Shown piece by piece: positions 7,718 to 14,779 of a DNA stretch of 36,703 nucleotides. The notes under the pieces are model-generated. The model saw only the letters and a list, made by a program, of their open reading frames with translations. It searched no databases and was not told where the DNA came from. The first letter of the stretch is position 1; each line of letters starts with the position of its first letter. The translations under genes and the position numbers were made by a program. The stretch is from Planctomycetaceae bacterium (GTDB lineage Bacteria; Planctomycetota; Phycisphaerae; Phycisphaerales; SM1A02), in NCBI GenBank assembly GCA_021297815.1, contig JAJTGK010000028.1, positions 1 through 36,703 of the forward strand. Direction: 5' to 3'.

Positions 7718-8914
7718 ATGACCGACGCAACACCCGACCTCGACCCTGCCGACCGCGCCTGGCTCGAGCGGCGCGCGACCTTGGGCTCGTGTGTCCTCGG
7801 GGCCGTGTCGATCCTCACGAGCCCGTTCGCGCTCGGGCTGCTGTTCGGGGCGCTTGCGCTGCGCGGTTCGATCGACATGCGCCGTCGCGGCATCCGCGGC
7901 GCGCTTCCCTTGGTCGGCATCGTGCTCGGATTCGCGGGGACGAGCGCGAGCATCGCCTTCGCGATCGTGTGGGGGTCGCTGCTCGTCGGGGTGCTGCTCG
8001 GTCGCGATGCGATTCGTCAGACCGAGCAATGGCGCGGACGCACGCTCGAGGCGACCACGATTGAACTCCGCGACGGCGGCCGGCTTGGAATCGGGGCGGA
8101 CGGCGACGCGTGCGCGCGAACGGCGCTCGTCTTCATCGACGCGTCGTCGCCTGTCGCGGCCGAAGCGCTCGCCTCGACCGCCGCCGCGGCGCTTCTCCAC
8201 GACCACGGGAAGACCTTGAGAAGCTCTTCCGTGGAGACGCAGCGATCAAGCCGTAGGCGCGACCGCCGCACGCACCGCGCTCGCAGACCACCGTTCGCGC
8301 AGGCGCGCGCGCCCCTCCGCGGTCCACATGCGCTGGACCGAAGGCAACTCGATCATCGCCTCGAGATATTCGCGGTTCGATCGAACCGCCTCGCGGATGC
8401 GCTCCGCGAGGACGGGCGGCGCCTGCGTGTCGTTGAGGTTCTCCCTGCCGACGGGAGCGGTGCTCCGCCCGAGTTCGGAGCCGAGGAACTCACGGAGCGC
8501 CTCGGTCTTCGCCGCATCGTCGATATCGGCACGCATGACGAGGGCGTCGAAGCGCCCCGACTGGTAGCGGGTCCAACCGCGCTCGGAGTCGAAGGCAGCA
8601 GGCGCAAGCGGGTCGATGCCGAGCGTTGCCCTGAACTCCTCCGTCCACCACACGCTGCTCGAGGCATGGGGGAATCCGTCGAAGAAGCGCCTCGCCAGCT
8701 CGCGCGCATCCATCCACGGCGCGCGGCGCCAGCAGGTGCGCATCCAGTAGGCGCGGCCGAAGTAGGTGAAATTCGAGACATTGAACCCGATCGGTTCGCG
8801 CGCGATCGACACGATGCGAAGAGGTCGATCGGCGCCCGCGGCTCCCTGGCTGAAGAGCAGTTCGCGCGTCGTCCGCTGCTCGATGGCCTTGTGGCGCAGA
8901 AGCCCCTCGGGTGA
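7718..8914 (+). CDS. DUF4190-like membrane protein with a truncated redoxin-like C-terminal part
   Basis: Residues ~18-100 hold two hydrophobic hairpin helices of DUF4190 type (ATLGSCVLGAVSILTSPFAL, GALPLVGIVLGFAGTSASIAF). A segment reminiscent of the first strand of a thioredoxin/AhpC domain follows (TIELRDGGRLGIG, then RTALVFIDASSPVAAEAL). The similarity stops near residue 165, at a terminator-like hairpin (8203-8234). Beyond it the frame stays open to 8914 only as an Arg/Pro-rich shadow lying antisense to the sulfotransferase gene for 669 bases. I therefore believe only 7718 to about 8220 is genuine and that the natural stop has been lost by a deletion or frameshift. Function unknown. Confidence 0.45.
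   Translation: MTDATPDLDPADRAWLERRATLGSCVLGAVSILTSPFALGLLFGALALRGSIDMRRRGIRGALPLVGIVLGFAGTSASIAFAIVWGSLLVGVLLGRDAIRQTEQWRGRTLEATTIELRDGGRLGIGADGDACARTALVFIDASSPVAAEALASTAAAALLHDHGKTLRSSSVETQRSSRRRDRRTHRARRPPFAQARAPLRGPHALDRRQLDHRLEIFAVRSNRLADALREDGRRLRVVEVLPADGSGAPPEFGAEELTERLGLRRIVDIGTHDEGVEAPRLVAGPTALGVEGSRRKRVDAERCPELLRPPHAARGMGESVEEAPRQLARIHPRRAAPAGAHPVGAAEVGEIRDIEPDRFARDRHDAKRSIGARGSLAEEQFARRPLLDGLVAQKPLG
8203..8234 (+). terminator. Terminator-like hairpin inside the DUF4190 frame
   Basis: CCACGG-G-AAGA (8203-8213) pairs with TCTT-CCGTGG (8225-8234) around an 11-base loop. It sits between two convergent genes, just after the last credible codons of the DUF4190-like gene and just before the end of the sulfotransferase gene. 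U-tract weak. Confidence 0.4.
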
Positions 8915-9217
8915 CGCGAGCGGCGCACCCGGTCCTGGCCAGAAATGGCGCGGCTGGAGGTAGTGAACCTTGACCACCTCGAGTTCGGAGCTCGCGGCAA
9001 GCGCCGCCGCCACCGAGGTCGAGGCGCTTTTCGTGGCGCTGTAGACAACCACGATCGGCTTGCCCGACGCGACCTGCCCCGCGATCCGCCGCCGCATCCG
9101 TGCCTCGCTGATCGGGAAGCGCGCGGAATCCTGCAGGAACCGCAGCGGCGTATTGAGCCATTCGACGGCATCGCGCAGCCGCGGACCGAATGGGATTGAG
9201 CCAGCCGAACTCGTCAT
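8246..9217 (-). CDS. Sulfotransferase-like protein (putative capsular polysaccharide synthesis family)
   Basis: 323 residues from the ATG at 9217. The frame is open to 9340, but the upstream part is shadow of the opposite gene. Residues 53-68 (KPIVVVYSATKSASTS) form a strand followed by a Ser/Thr-rich loop in the place of the 5'-phosphosulfate loop of PAPS sulfotransferases. VVKVHYLQPRHF (81-92) and RIVSIAREPIGFNVSNF (134-150) match the pattern of the family known as putative capsular polysaccharide synthesis proteins, where the R-E-P-I segment corresponds to the 3'-phosphate-binding region. It probably acts in the cytoplasm on a surface-glycan precursor; the substrate cannot be told. It stands alone, without a glycan cluster around it. 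Confidence 0.75.
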   Translation of the reverse strand: MTSSAGSIPFGPRLRDAVEWLNTPLRFLQDSARFPISEARMRRRIAGQVASGKPIVVVYSATKSASTSVAAALAASSELEVVKVHYLQPRHFWPGPGAPLASPEGLLRHKAIEQRTTRELLFSQGAAGADRPLRIVSIAREPIGFNVSNFTYFGRAYWMRTCWRRAPWMDARELARRFFDGFPHASSSVWWTEEFRATLGIDPLAPAAFDSERGWTRYQSGRFDALVMRADIDDAAKTEALREFLGSELGRSTAPVGRENLNDTQAPPVLAERIREAVRSNREYLEAMIELPSVQRMWTAEGRARLRERWSASAVRAAVAPTA

Positions 9218-9298
9218 GCGAAGTCTGGTGACGGCGAAAGCCGCCACTGGGAGCGTAGCCGATCGGGCTCGTGCGCAGGCCGCTATCCTCGGCCCGCG

Positions 9299-9889
9299 TT
9301 GGACCGTCCACCCCGCATGCCCCGCATTGCCGCCGAGCATCGTGGCCCCATCGTCGGCCTCGATGTGGAGACGGCATGCTCAGAGCACGGCGCGGTCTGC
9401 GCGATCGGCGTCGCCGTCGTCCACCTCGGGCGTGTCGCAGACGAGGCGCACTGGCTCGTCGATCCCGAGACCCGCTTCGACCCGCGGTTCATCGGCATCC
9501 ACGGCATCACGCCCGCCATGGTCCGCGGCCGCCCGCCGTTGCGCGTCATCTGGAAAGACCTGCTCGCGTTCATCGATCAAGCCGTGGCGGGAGCCGTCGA
9601 TCCACCGCTCATCGCTGGGGCCGCGCCGACCGTCGAGCCCATGTTCGTCGCGCACAACGCGCAGTTCGACAAGCGGCAGGTCGAAGCGGCGATCGAGGGC
9701 ACGCTGCCGTTTCGCCTGTCCTGCACCGTGGCGATGTCGCGACGCGCGTTCCCGAGACTCGCCCGTCACAATCTGGCGACCGTGGCGGCCCATCTCAAGA
9801 TCCCGCTCCAGCACCACGATGCGCTCAGCGACGCGCGTGCGTGCGCCCTCATCGCGCATCACGCGATCCGAGCGGGAAAGCCCGGCTGA
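9299..9889 (+). CDS. DEDDh 3'-5' exonuclease, DnaQ/RNase T superfamily
   Basis: The longest start is TTG 9299; the ATG at 9317 (MPRIAAEHRGP, 190 residues) is at least as likely. A TATCCT box at 9284-9289 fits either start, leaving almost no leader for TTG. Counted from 9317, the catalytic set is complete: D16 and E18 in GLDVET (Exo I), D118 in AHNAQFD (Exo II), and H167 with D172 in HHDALSDARA (Exo III). Single-domain size resembles RNase T, ExoX or a free epsilon subunit. Likely roles are trimming DNA or RNA 3' ends; the sequence does not say which. It has a long promoter region shared with the divergent sulfotransferase gene. Confidence 0.88.
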   Translation: MDRPPRMPRIAAEHRGPIVGLDVETACSEHGAVCAIGVAVVHLGRVADEAHWLVDPETRFDPRFIGIHGITPAMVRGRPPLRVIWKDLLAFIDQAVAGAVDPPLIAGAAPTVEPMFVAHNAQFDKRQVEAAIEGTLPFRLSCTVAMSRRAFPRLARHNLATVAAHLKIPLQHHDALSDARACALIAHHAIRAGKPG

Positions 9890-9891
9890 TC

Positions 9892-10149
9892 TCAGCGCTC
9901 GTGGTGCTTGGTCGGCGAGTTGCTGCAGCCTGCCCCGAGCGAGGTCGAGCCGCACCGGCGGCACTTCGGGCCTGGCCCATGTCGGTGCGTCCGCGTCGGC
10001 GAGTTCGAGCAGCTCGCGCCGTACGAGGTGCTTCCGCAGAACTCGCAGCGCGAGGAATCGCCCGAGTGCTCGTGCCTCCGATGGGGGCTGTTCGAGCAGC
10101 TGGCCCCGTACGAGGTGGAGTTGCAGTAGCGGCATCGAGAGGTCGGCAT
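9892..10149 (-). CDS. Small protein of three CCCH zinc-knuckle-like repeats
   Basis: 85 residues from the ATG at 10149, preceded by a GGAGG ribosome site 7 bases upstream. The whole chain is three near-identical units with the pattern C-x2-C-x8-C-x7-H: C6-C9-C18-H26, C35-C38-C47-H55 and C63-C66-C75-H83. The core of each is C-x-x-C-x-S-T-S-(Y/L)-G-A-x-C-S-N-S-P; units 1 and 2 end H-x-H. The spacing and invariant residues strongly suggest that each unit holds one Zn(II), in the manner of a zinc ribbon or knuckle, giving a nucleic-acid- or protein-binding string. I recall similar single C-x-x-C-G-S-T-S-Y-G units in bacterial proteins of unknown role but cannot name a family. It lies 14 bases downstream of a frameshifted gene on the same strand and ends 2 bases from the exonuclease gene stop. 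Confidence 0.8.
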   Translation of the reverse strand: MPTSRCRYCNSTSYGASCSNSPHRRHEHSGDSSRCEFCGSTSYGASCSNSPTRTHRHGPGPKCRRCGSTSLGAGCSNSPTKHHER

Positions 10150-10163
10150 GGCGGAACCTCCAC

Positions 10164-10485
10164 CTATGCGCGATTTCCGACCGTCGAGCGCACGAGGAAA
10201 TGCAGCAAGGTGGAATGCAGCGCCACTTCGTCGCCACGAGGTGTCCAGGTTGCGTCGAAGACCGCGTCGCCAGGAGCACCAGCACCGACGGCATTCGATC
10301 TCTACCTCCACGAGAGTGATCTGAGTGAATCGCCCCGCAAGATCGCGGGCGACAGGCCCCCACCAGGCAGGCACTTCCCCTGAGGCGCCTTCGGCGGGTG
10401 TCACGCGGATGCGCCCGTCCTGGACGAGTTGCGCGAAGGCAGCCTGCACCGCTTCAAGGCTTCGTTCGGGGTAGGTCGGCTCCAA
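10164..10485 (-). pseudogene. Small gene with an apparent +1 frameshift, upstream of the CCCH-repeat gene
   Basis: The best start is TTG 10485, with GGAG 5 bases upstream. The first frame encodes MEPTYPERSLEAVQAAF... with GRIRVTPAEG, GEVPAWWGPVARDLAG and TLVEVEIE, and has the G/C-rich third positions of this genome. Near 10293-10285 the protein-like signal jumps by one base into NAVGAGAPGDAVFDATW-TPRGDEVALHSTLLHFLVRST and stops at TAG 10164, just before the ribosome site of the CCCH-repeat gene. If no shift occurs, the first frame instead runs on, with poor codon use, into the CCCH-repeat protein as one 197-residue fusion. Options: sequencing error, inactivating mutation, or programmed +1 frameshifting. 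Product not recognised; a short mixed alpha/beta protein of about 106 residues. Confidence 0.5.
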
Positions 10486-10581
10486 TTGGACTCCTCGAAG
10501 TTGGCGGACGCGCGCATCACGATGGACGGCGGTGGGGAAGCGATGCCTCCGCGAAGGACAACCTGCGCCAGCCACCGCGCC

Positions 10582-10616
10582 AAAAACGAAGAACGGCCCC
10601 GTCGGGACCGTTCTTC
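10582..10616 (-). terminator. Intrinsic terminator of tRNA-Val
   Basis: GAAGAACGG (10588-10596) pairs with CCGTTCTTC (10608-10616), and CCC/GGG extends the stem inside one bulge. On the minus strand TTTTT (10586-10582) follows at once. Textbook intrinsic terminator. Confidence 0.78.
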
Positions 10617-10623
10617 AGCAGGT

Positions 10624-10696
10624 GGACCATACAGGACTTGAACCTGTGACCTTCTCCGTGTCATGGAGACGCGCTAGCCAACTGCGCCAATGGTCC
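10624..10696 (-). tRNA. tRNA-Val (anticodon GAC)
   Basis: Complete cloverleaf on the minus strand: acceptor GGACCAT/ATGGTCC, D arm GGCGCAGTTGGCTAGCGC, anticodon stem TCTCC/GGAGA with loop ATGACAC (anticodon GAC, Val), T arm CAGGTTCAAGTCCTG. CCA not encoded. Confidence 0.96.
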
Positions 10697-11008
10697 GAGA
10701 TATCCCCTTGCGGGGCCATGGATTGTACCCACGGGTCGGCATCGCGCAAGGCCACGCGGGTGATCTTTGGCTCTGCCGCCCAGGCCTTCGGAATCTTTTA
10801 CGAACCGATTTGCCTTTGCGCGAGGTGGGGTTACCTTTGCCCTTGGAGACGGATCGAGGGGCGACGCTTGCGTCGCGTTGTCTGAGTCCCAGACCCTTCG
10901 GATCCCTCCCAGCTTTCTCGTATTGCTTGGGCCGAAGGGTTTCGCGGGCTGCCGTACGCCGCGGCACCCCCGCCTCCCTCCCCCGGCGTTTGAGAGAAAG
11001 GCAGACCC
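10697..11008 (+). other. 312-base non-coding stretch with a long leader hairpin
   Basis: No credible gene on either strand; the frames through it have erratic codon use. It holds the tRNA-Val promoter, a small hairpin GCGACG-CTTG-CGTCGC (10861-10876), and a nested inverted repeat: ACCCTTCGG (10893-10901) with CCGAAGGGT (10932-10940), inside which CCCAGC can pair with GCTTGGG. This structure would form in the leader of the secreted protein gene that starts at 11009. Confidence 0.55.
10722..10749 (-). promoter_or_regulatory. Promoter of tRNA-Val
   Basis: On the minus strand TTGCGC (10749-10744), a 16-base spacer and TACAAT (10727-10722) form a sigma-70-type promoter ending about 25 bases before the mature tRNA, leaving a 5' leader for RNase P to remove. 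Confidence 0.5.
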
Positions 11009-11797
11009 ATGAAGTTTGCAGTGACTGCGGGTGCCCTCGCGGCGGCCGTGCTTTCGTCGGCCGCTTCGGCGGGCATCATCTATTCGACCGGCTTCGAGAA
11101 CTTCACCGCCGGCGATGTCAACGGCCAGAACGGCTGGACGACCTACGACCCGACCTTCACCACGGGTGGCGGCAACTTCGCGTCGGTGACCTCGAGCGCC
11201 CCCGCGGGCTTCGGTGGAAGCAACGCGATGCGCTTCGACAGCGGCACCAGCGCAACCAGCTCGCCGCGCTACGCGTGGGCTCCTGGCTTCGGCTCGGCCT
11301 TCTCGGCTGAGGCGGCCGCAGGCAACAACATCTTCTACGCGCAGACCTCGATGTACATGGGCTCGGCCCAGACCTCGACCGCGCGTCAGGGCATGGTGAC
11401 CTTTGACTCGACCGGCTCGAAGATCCTCACGGGCTTCTATGTCCAGGCGAACACGGGCATCGTGTTTCTCCTCGCGAACTACAACAACGCGGGCACGATC
11501 AACAACTTCCTGTTCAACACGAATGTCGCCATCGGTTTCGACCAGTGGGTGACCTTCACGACCACTTGGAACCAGGCCACGGGTCGCATGGAAGTGTTCT
11601 GGGGCGCGAACGGCTTCTTCGTCGACGGCGCGGCCGCAGGCTCGGTCGCCGACGAGACCGACTACTACAACACGCGCAATGGCTCGACGATCGGCTCGAC
11701 CGTGTACTTCGACAACCTCGAGATCGGTGCGGTTCCTGCGCCGGGCGCCATCGCCCTGCTCGGCCTCGCCGGCCTCGCTGGCCGTCGTCGCCGCTGA
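11009..11797 (+). CDS. Secreted protein with PEP-CTERM-like sorting tail
   Basis: 262 residues. The signal peptide is MKFAVTAGALAAAVLSSAASA, with cleavage before GIIYSTGFENFTAGD. The body (GFENFTAGDVNGQNGW, SNAMRFDSG, SMYMGS, TFTTTWNQATGRMEVFWG, VYFDNLEIG) has the look of a concanavalin-like jelly-roll domain. The tail VPAPGAIALLGLAG, then LAG and four arginines, is a PEP-CTERM-type signal: short motif, hydrophobic helix, basic end. Such tails mark proteins for exosortase-like processing and display outside the cell; the exosortase is not in this window. The start follows GAGAAAGG at good spacing. A strong terminator follows. Monocistronic; ligand unknown. Confidence 0.9.
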   Translation: MKFAVTAGALAAAVLSSAASAGIIYSTGFENFTAGDVNGQNGWTTYDPTFTTGGGNFASVTSSAPAGFGGSNAMRFDSGTSATSSPRYAWAPGFGSAFSAEAAAGNNIFYAQTSMYMGSAQTSTARQGMVTFDSTGSKILTGFYVQANTGIVFLLANYNNAGTINNFLFNTNVAIGFDQWVTFTTTWNQATGRMEVFWGANGFFVDGAAAGSVADETDYYNTRNGSTIGSTVYFDNLEIGAVPAPGAIALLGLAGLAGRRRR

Positions 11798-11828
11798 TCG
11801 CGGGACTGCTTCTCTCCAAGACAAGGAT

Positions 11829-11864
11829 CCGCCGCCCCCGAATCTCGGGGGTGGCGGTCTTTTT
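11829..11864 (+). terminator. Terminator after the sorted secreted protein
   Basis: CCGCCGCCCCCGA (11829-11841) pairs with TCGGGGGTGGCGG (11845-11857): 13 pairs around a 3-base loop, followed by TCTTTTT. It lies between convergent genes and may also stop gltX transcription. Confidence 0.88.
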
Positions 11865-11906
11865 GAGGGTTGCGGGAAGCAGCGCGGGTACTGCCCGAAG
11901 CGGGCC

Positions 11907-13592
11907 TCAGCGGAGTTCCGAAGCCCACGCGACGCAACGGTCGATGCGCGCAAGCGCTGACTCGCGGCCGACGAGGACCAGCGTGTCCCAGATCGGCGGG
12001 CTCACGGTCGACCCCGACACAGCGATCCGCAGCGGCTGGGCGAGGGCGCCGATCTTTCCGCCCGCGTGGGCGTTCGAGTAGTCCGTCGCGGCCGCCTCGA
12101 GCGCGGCCTGTGTCCACTCGGATATTCCCGCAAGCACGCCGCGCATCGCCCGAAGGTGGGCAAGACCCGTCGGCCCCGCCTCGGGCGCCGCACCGATGCC
12201 GAGCGCCTTGCGCACATTCTTGTCGTCGCTGAAGGCGAGCGCGCCGTCGGCGACGAGCAGGAATCCGTTCGACTTGAACGGGTCGTCGAGCGTCTTCGAG
12301 CGCTCCTGGCACGCGGTCATGAGCAGCGCGAACCGCGCGTCGTCGAGCCGCGCGAGGAAGTCGGCGCGGAACTGCCGCGCGTGCTCACGGCAGCGCCGCG
12401 CGAAATCCTCGGGCTTCATGCCCGTGATCGCATCGGTGTTGAACGCGAGCAGCTTCACGCGGTCAAACTTCGCGGGCGTCTTCATGACGCGGTCGAGGCC
12501 GAAGCGCTCCTTCAGGAACTCGTTGTCGAACTTCTCGATGTCGTGTCCAGGGCTCCAGCCATTCAGCGCGAGGAAGTTGCACAGCACCTCGGGCAGGTAT
12601 CCCGAACGGCGGAAGTCGTCGACATTGATCTCGGGCAGCTGCACCTTGAGCGCCTCGGCGAGCCGGATCGCCCCCTCGAGGTCGAGCTGCACATTGTCGT
12701 CGCCGATCCAGCGCGCCCATTCCTCGGCGGTCACCGTGCCTGCGGGCGGCGTGGCAAGGCCCTTCTCCTTCACCGCCTTGCGCAGGACCTTGTCCTTGTC
12801 GCGCTTCGACATCTTCGAATCGTCGGGATTCTTGATGATCGAGAGATGCCCGTACACAGGCCTGCGGAAGCCTAGCGCGTCCTGCAGCAGCATGTGCTTC
12901 GCGGTGTTCGTGAAGTGCTCCTGCGCGCGAAGCACATGGGTCACGCCCATGAGTTCGTCGTCGACCACCACCGCGAAGTGGTAGGTCGGAAACCCGTCCT
13001 TCTTGCGGATCACGAAGTCGTCGACCTCGCCCGCGGGAAGCGTGGCGTCGCCAAGCACCTCGTCCTTGATGGTGACCGCGACTTCGCCCGAGCGGAACCG
13101 CACGACGGCCTGACGGCCCTCGGCGATGAACCGCGCGCGATCCTCGGCGCTCACGGGGCCGCGGAAGCGGTAGCGGAAGGCGACCTTCTGCGCGGTGGCC
13201 TCCTTGCGCATCGCCTCGAGTTCCTCGGCGGAGTCCCACGCCTCGTACGCCTTGCCTTCGTCGATCAGCTTCTGGCAGTAGCGGTTGTAGATCTCGAGCC
13301 GCTCGCTCTGGAAGTACGAACCGTTCGGTCCGCCGCCCACGCGCGAGCCGTCGGGAGCGGTGTACTCGGGGCCTTCGTCCCAGCGGATTCCCAGCCATTC
13401 GAGGTCCTTCAGGAAGCCCACGCTCGCGGCGTCGGAGGAGCGCTTCTGGTCGGTGTCCTCGATGCGGATGATGAACTTGCCCCCCCGCCCCTTGGCGAAG
13501 GCCCAGCTGAAGAGGGCGGTCCTGGCGCCACCCACATGCAGGTGGCCGGACGGGGACGGGGCGAAGCGTGTGACGGGGTGGGTTGCGGTCAT
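11907..13592 (-). CDS. gltX: Glutamyl-tRNA synthetase
   Basis: Charges tRNA-Glu (and, in organisms lacking GlnRS, tRNA-Gln) with glutamate, using ATP in the cytoplasm. Class I signatures are present: RFAPSPSGHLHVGG (HIGH region, residues 9-22), the IIRIEDTDQKRS segment, and KMSKR at 260-264 in DDSKMSKRDKDK. The anticodon-binding helical domain occupies the C-terminal half. At 561 residues it is longer than the usual ~470-500; the extra length is spread over the region after KMSKR. The frame remains open to 14336, but only the ATG at 13592 starts the family sequence; the upstream part is antisense to the phosphoesterase gene. A weak -10 (TACTCT, 13633-13628) lies at suitable distance. Confidence 0.96.
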   Translation of the reverse strand: MTATHPVTRFAPSPSGHLHVGGARTALFSWAFAKGRGGKFIIRIEDTDQKRSSDAASVGFLKDLEWLGIRWDEGPEYTAPDGSRVGGGPNGSYFQSERLEIYNRYCQKLIDEGKAYEAWDSAEELEAMRKEATAQKVAFRYRFRGPVSAEDRARFIAEGRQAVVRFRSGEVAVTIKDEVLGDATLPAGEVDDFVIRKKDGFPTYHFAVVVDDELMGVTHVLRAQEHFTNTAKHMLLQDALGFRRPVYGHLSIIKNPDDSKMSKRDKDKVLRKAVKEKGLATPPAGTVTAEEWARWIGDDNVQLDLEGAIRLAEALKVQLPEINVDDFRRSGYLPEVLCNFLALNGWSPGHDIEKFDNEFLKERFGLDRVMKTPAKFDRVKLLAFNTDAITGMKPEDFARRCREHARQFRADFLARLDDARFALLMTACQERSKTLDDPFKSNGFLLVADGALAFSDDKNVRKALGIGAAPEAGPTGLAHLRAMRGVLAGISEWTQAALEAAATDYSNAHAGGKIGALAQPLRIAVSGSTVSPPIWDTLVLVGRESALARIDRCVAWASELR

Positions 13593-13749
13593 GGTCGGCT
13601 CAGGTCGCGGGGCTCCGCGGGGCGGGCAGAGTAGCGGATCGAGGATTGCCGAATCTCGGTAGGTCACGGTTGACTTCGCCGTCGCCTCGGTCACGCTACC
13701 CACTGATAGGGCGCGACTTGCGCCCGACTGGTTCCACCTGGCGCAACGG

Positions 13750-14259
13750 ATGGCAGACCTCATCGGGGTCATTTCCGACACGCACGGACGCGCCGAGCGC
13801 GCAGGCCGTGCCATCGAGCTGCTGCGTGCGCTCGGGGCGCACCGCATCATCCATCTCGGCGATGTCGGCTCGGAGTCGGTGCTCGACCACCTCGTGGGGG
13901 TTCCCTCGACCGTGGTGTTCGGCAACTGCGACGACGAGCGGTCGCTCGCGCGGTACGCCGCGCACATGGGTATCGAGGTCGTGCACCCCGCCGCGGTGAT
14001 CGAGATGAAGTCGGTCCGCATCGGCGTGACGCATGGGCACCTCGAGCACGAGGTCAAGCGCCTCGTCGACGAGCGCGTCGATGTGCTTCTGCACGGCCAC
14101 ACCCACGAGATCCGCGACGAGCGCGTCGGCGGCGTGCGGATCATGAATCCAGGCGCCCTGCACAGGGCGCCACGGCCCACCGTGATGTTGCTCGACATGG
14201 CCACTGGAGCGGCGCACTGGATCGACATCGAGGACGGCACGACCGTGCAGGCGGCCTGA
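13750..14259 (+). CDS. Metallophosphoesterase of the YfcE/MJ0936 type
   Basis: 169 residues, the normal length for this compact calcineurin-like family. The two-metal site is complete: D10 and H12 (ISDTHG), D38 (HLGDVGS), N59 (FGNCDD), H95 (THGH), and H117 with H119 (LHGHTHEI). These enzymes hydrolyse phosphodiesters in vitro; the natural substrate is usually unknown and cannot be read here. Its start lies 157 bases from divergent gltX, with a TTGACT at 13670-13675 as possible -35. The next gene begins 33 bases downstream and may be co-transcribed. Confidence 0.88.
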   Translation: MADLIGVISDTHGRAERAGRAIELLRALGAHRIIHLGDVGSESVLDHLVGVPSTVVFGNCDDERSLARYAAHMGIEVVHPAAVIEMKSVRIGVTHGHLEHEVKRLVDERVDVLLHGHTHEIRDERVGGVRIMNPGALHRAPRPTVMLLDMATGAAHWIDIEDGTTVQAA

Positions 14260-14292
14260 AACCACGGCCCCCGACGCGGCGAAGCGGCGCGC

Positions 14293-14742
14293 GTGCAAGC
14301 CGTGCTCCTCGCCAACACCGTCTCCACGCTCTTCATGACGGGCCTGATCTGGTTCGTGCAGGTGGTGCACTACCCGCTGTTCTCGGCGGTCGGCGGAGCG
14401 GAGTTCGCGGCGTACTCGCGCGCCCACCAGTCGCTCACGACCTTTGTGGTCGGGCCCGCGATGCTCGTCGAGGCGCTCAGCGCAGGCATGCTTGTCTTCG
14501 CGCGTCCCGCAGGGGTACCGGCGTGGCTTGCGTGGCTCGGGCTCGGGCTGGTGGCCGCGATCTGGCTCTCCACCGCGCTCCTTCAGGTCCCCGCGCACGG
14601 GCGACTTGCAGGGGGATTCGACGCGGGAATCCACGGGTTCCTCGTCGGCACGAACTGGATCCGCACGATCTGCTGGAGCCTGCGCGCCGTAGTGGTCGTG
14701 GCGATGCTCGCGGCGGTCGCCGCGCCGCGCGTGGAGGCCTGA
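14293..14742 (+). CDS. Four-helix membrane protein, conserved hypothetical
   Basis: 149 residues from a GTG start at 14293; no ATG near it gives the first helix. Four hydrophobic segments are visible (VLLANTVSTLFMTGLIWFVQ, FVVGPAMLVEALSAGMLVF, AWLAWLGLGLVAAIWLSTAL, SLRAVVVVAMLAAVAA). Polar residues recur at helix ends: VQVVHYPLF, E in LVEAL, LQVPAHGRL and TNWIRTICWSLR. This pattern belongs to a widespread uncharacterised inner-membrane family (DUF1772-like in layout). The conserved His, Gln and Trp-Ile-Arg-Thr suggest a buried polar site, but no function is known. Confidence 0.72.
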   Translation: MQAVLLANTVSTLFMTGLIWFVQVVHYPLFSAVGGAEFAAYSRAHQSLTTFVVGPAMLVEALSAGMLVFARPAGVPAWLAWLGLGLVAAIWLSTALLQVPAHGRLAGGFDAGIHGFLVGTNWIRTICWSLRAVVVVAMLAAVAAPRVEA

Positions 14743-14779
14743 AGCCGTACAGTGCGGGCTCCTCGCGGAGTTCCGCCTC

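Noticed and set aside
10150-10575. Treating the zinc-repeat protein as the C-terminus of a 227-residue protein
   Set aside because: The linking region has poor third-position G/C and reads as out-of-frame sequence. The zinc-repeat ATG has its own strong GGAGG site. Kept only as an alternative in the annotation.
10661-11953. 430-residue minus-strand frame over tRNA-Val and the secreted-protein gene
   Set aside because: It crosses a tRNA, a terminator and a clear gene on the other strand, and has no recognisable domain.
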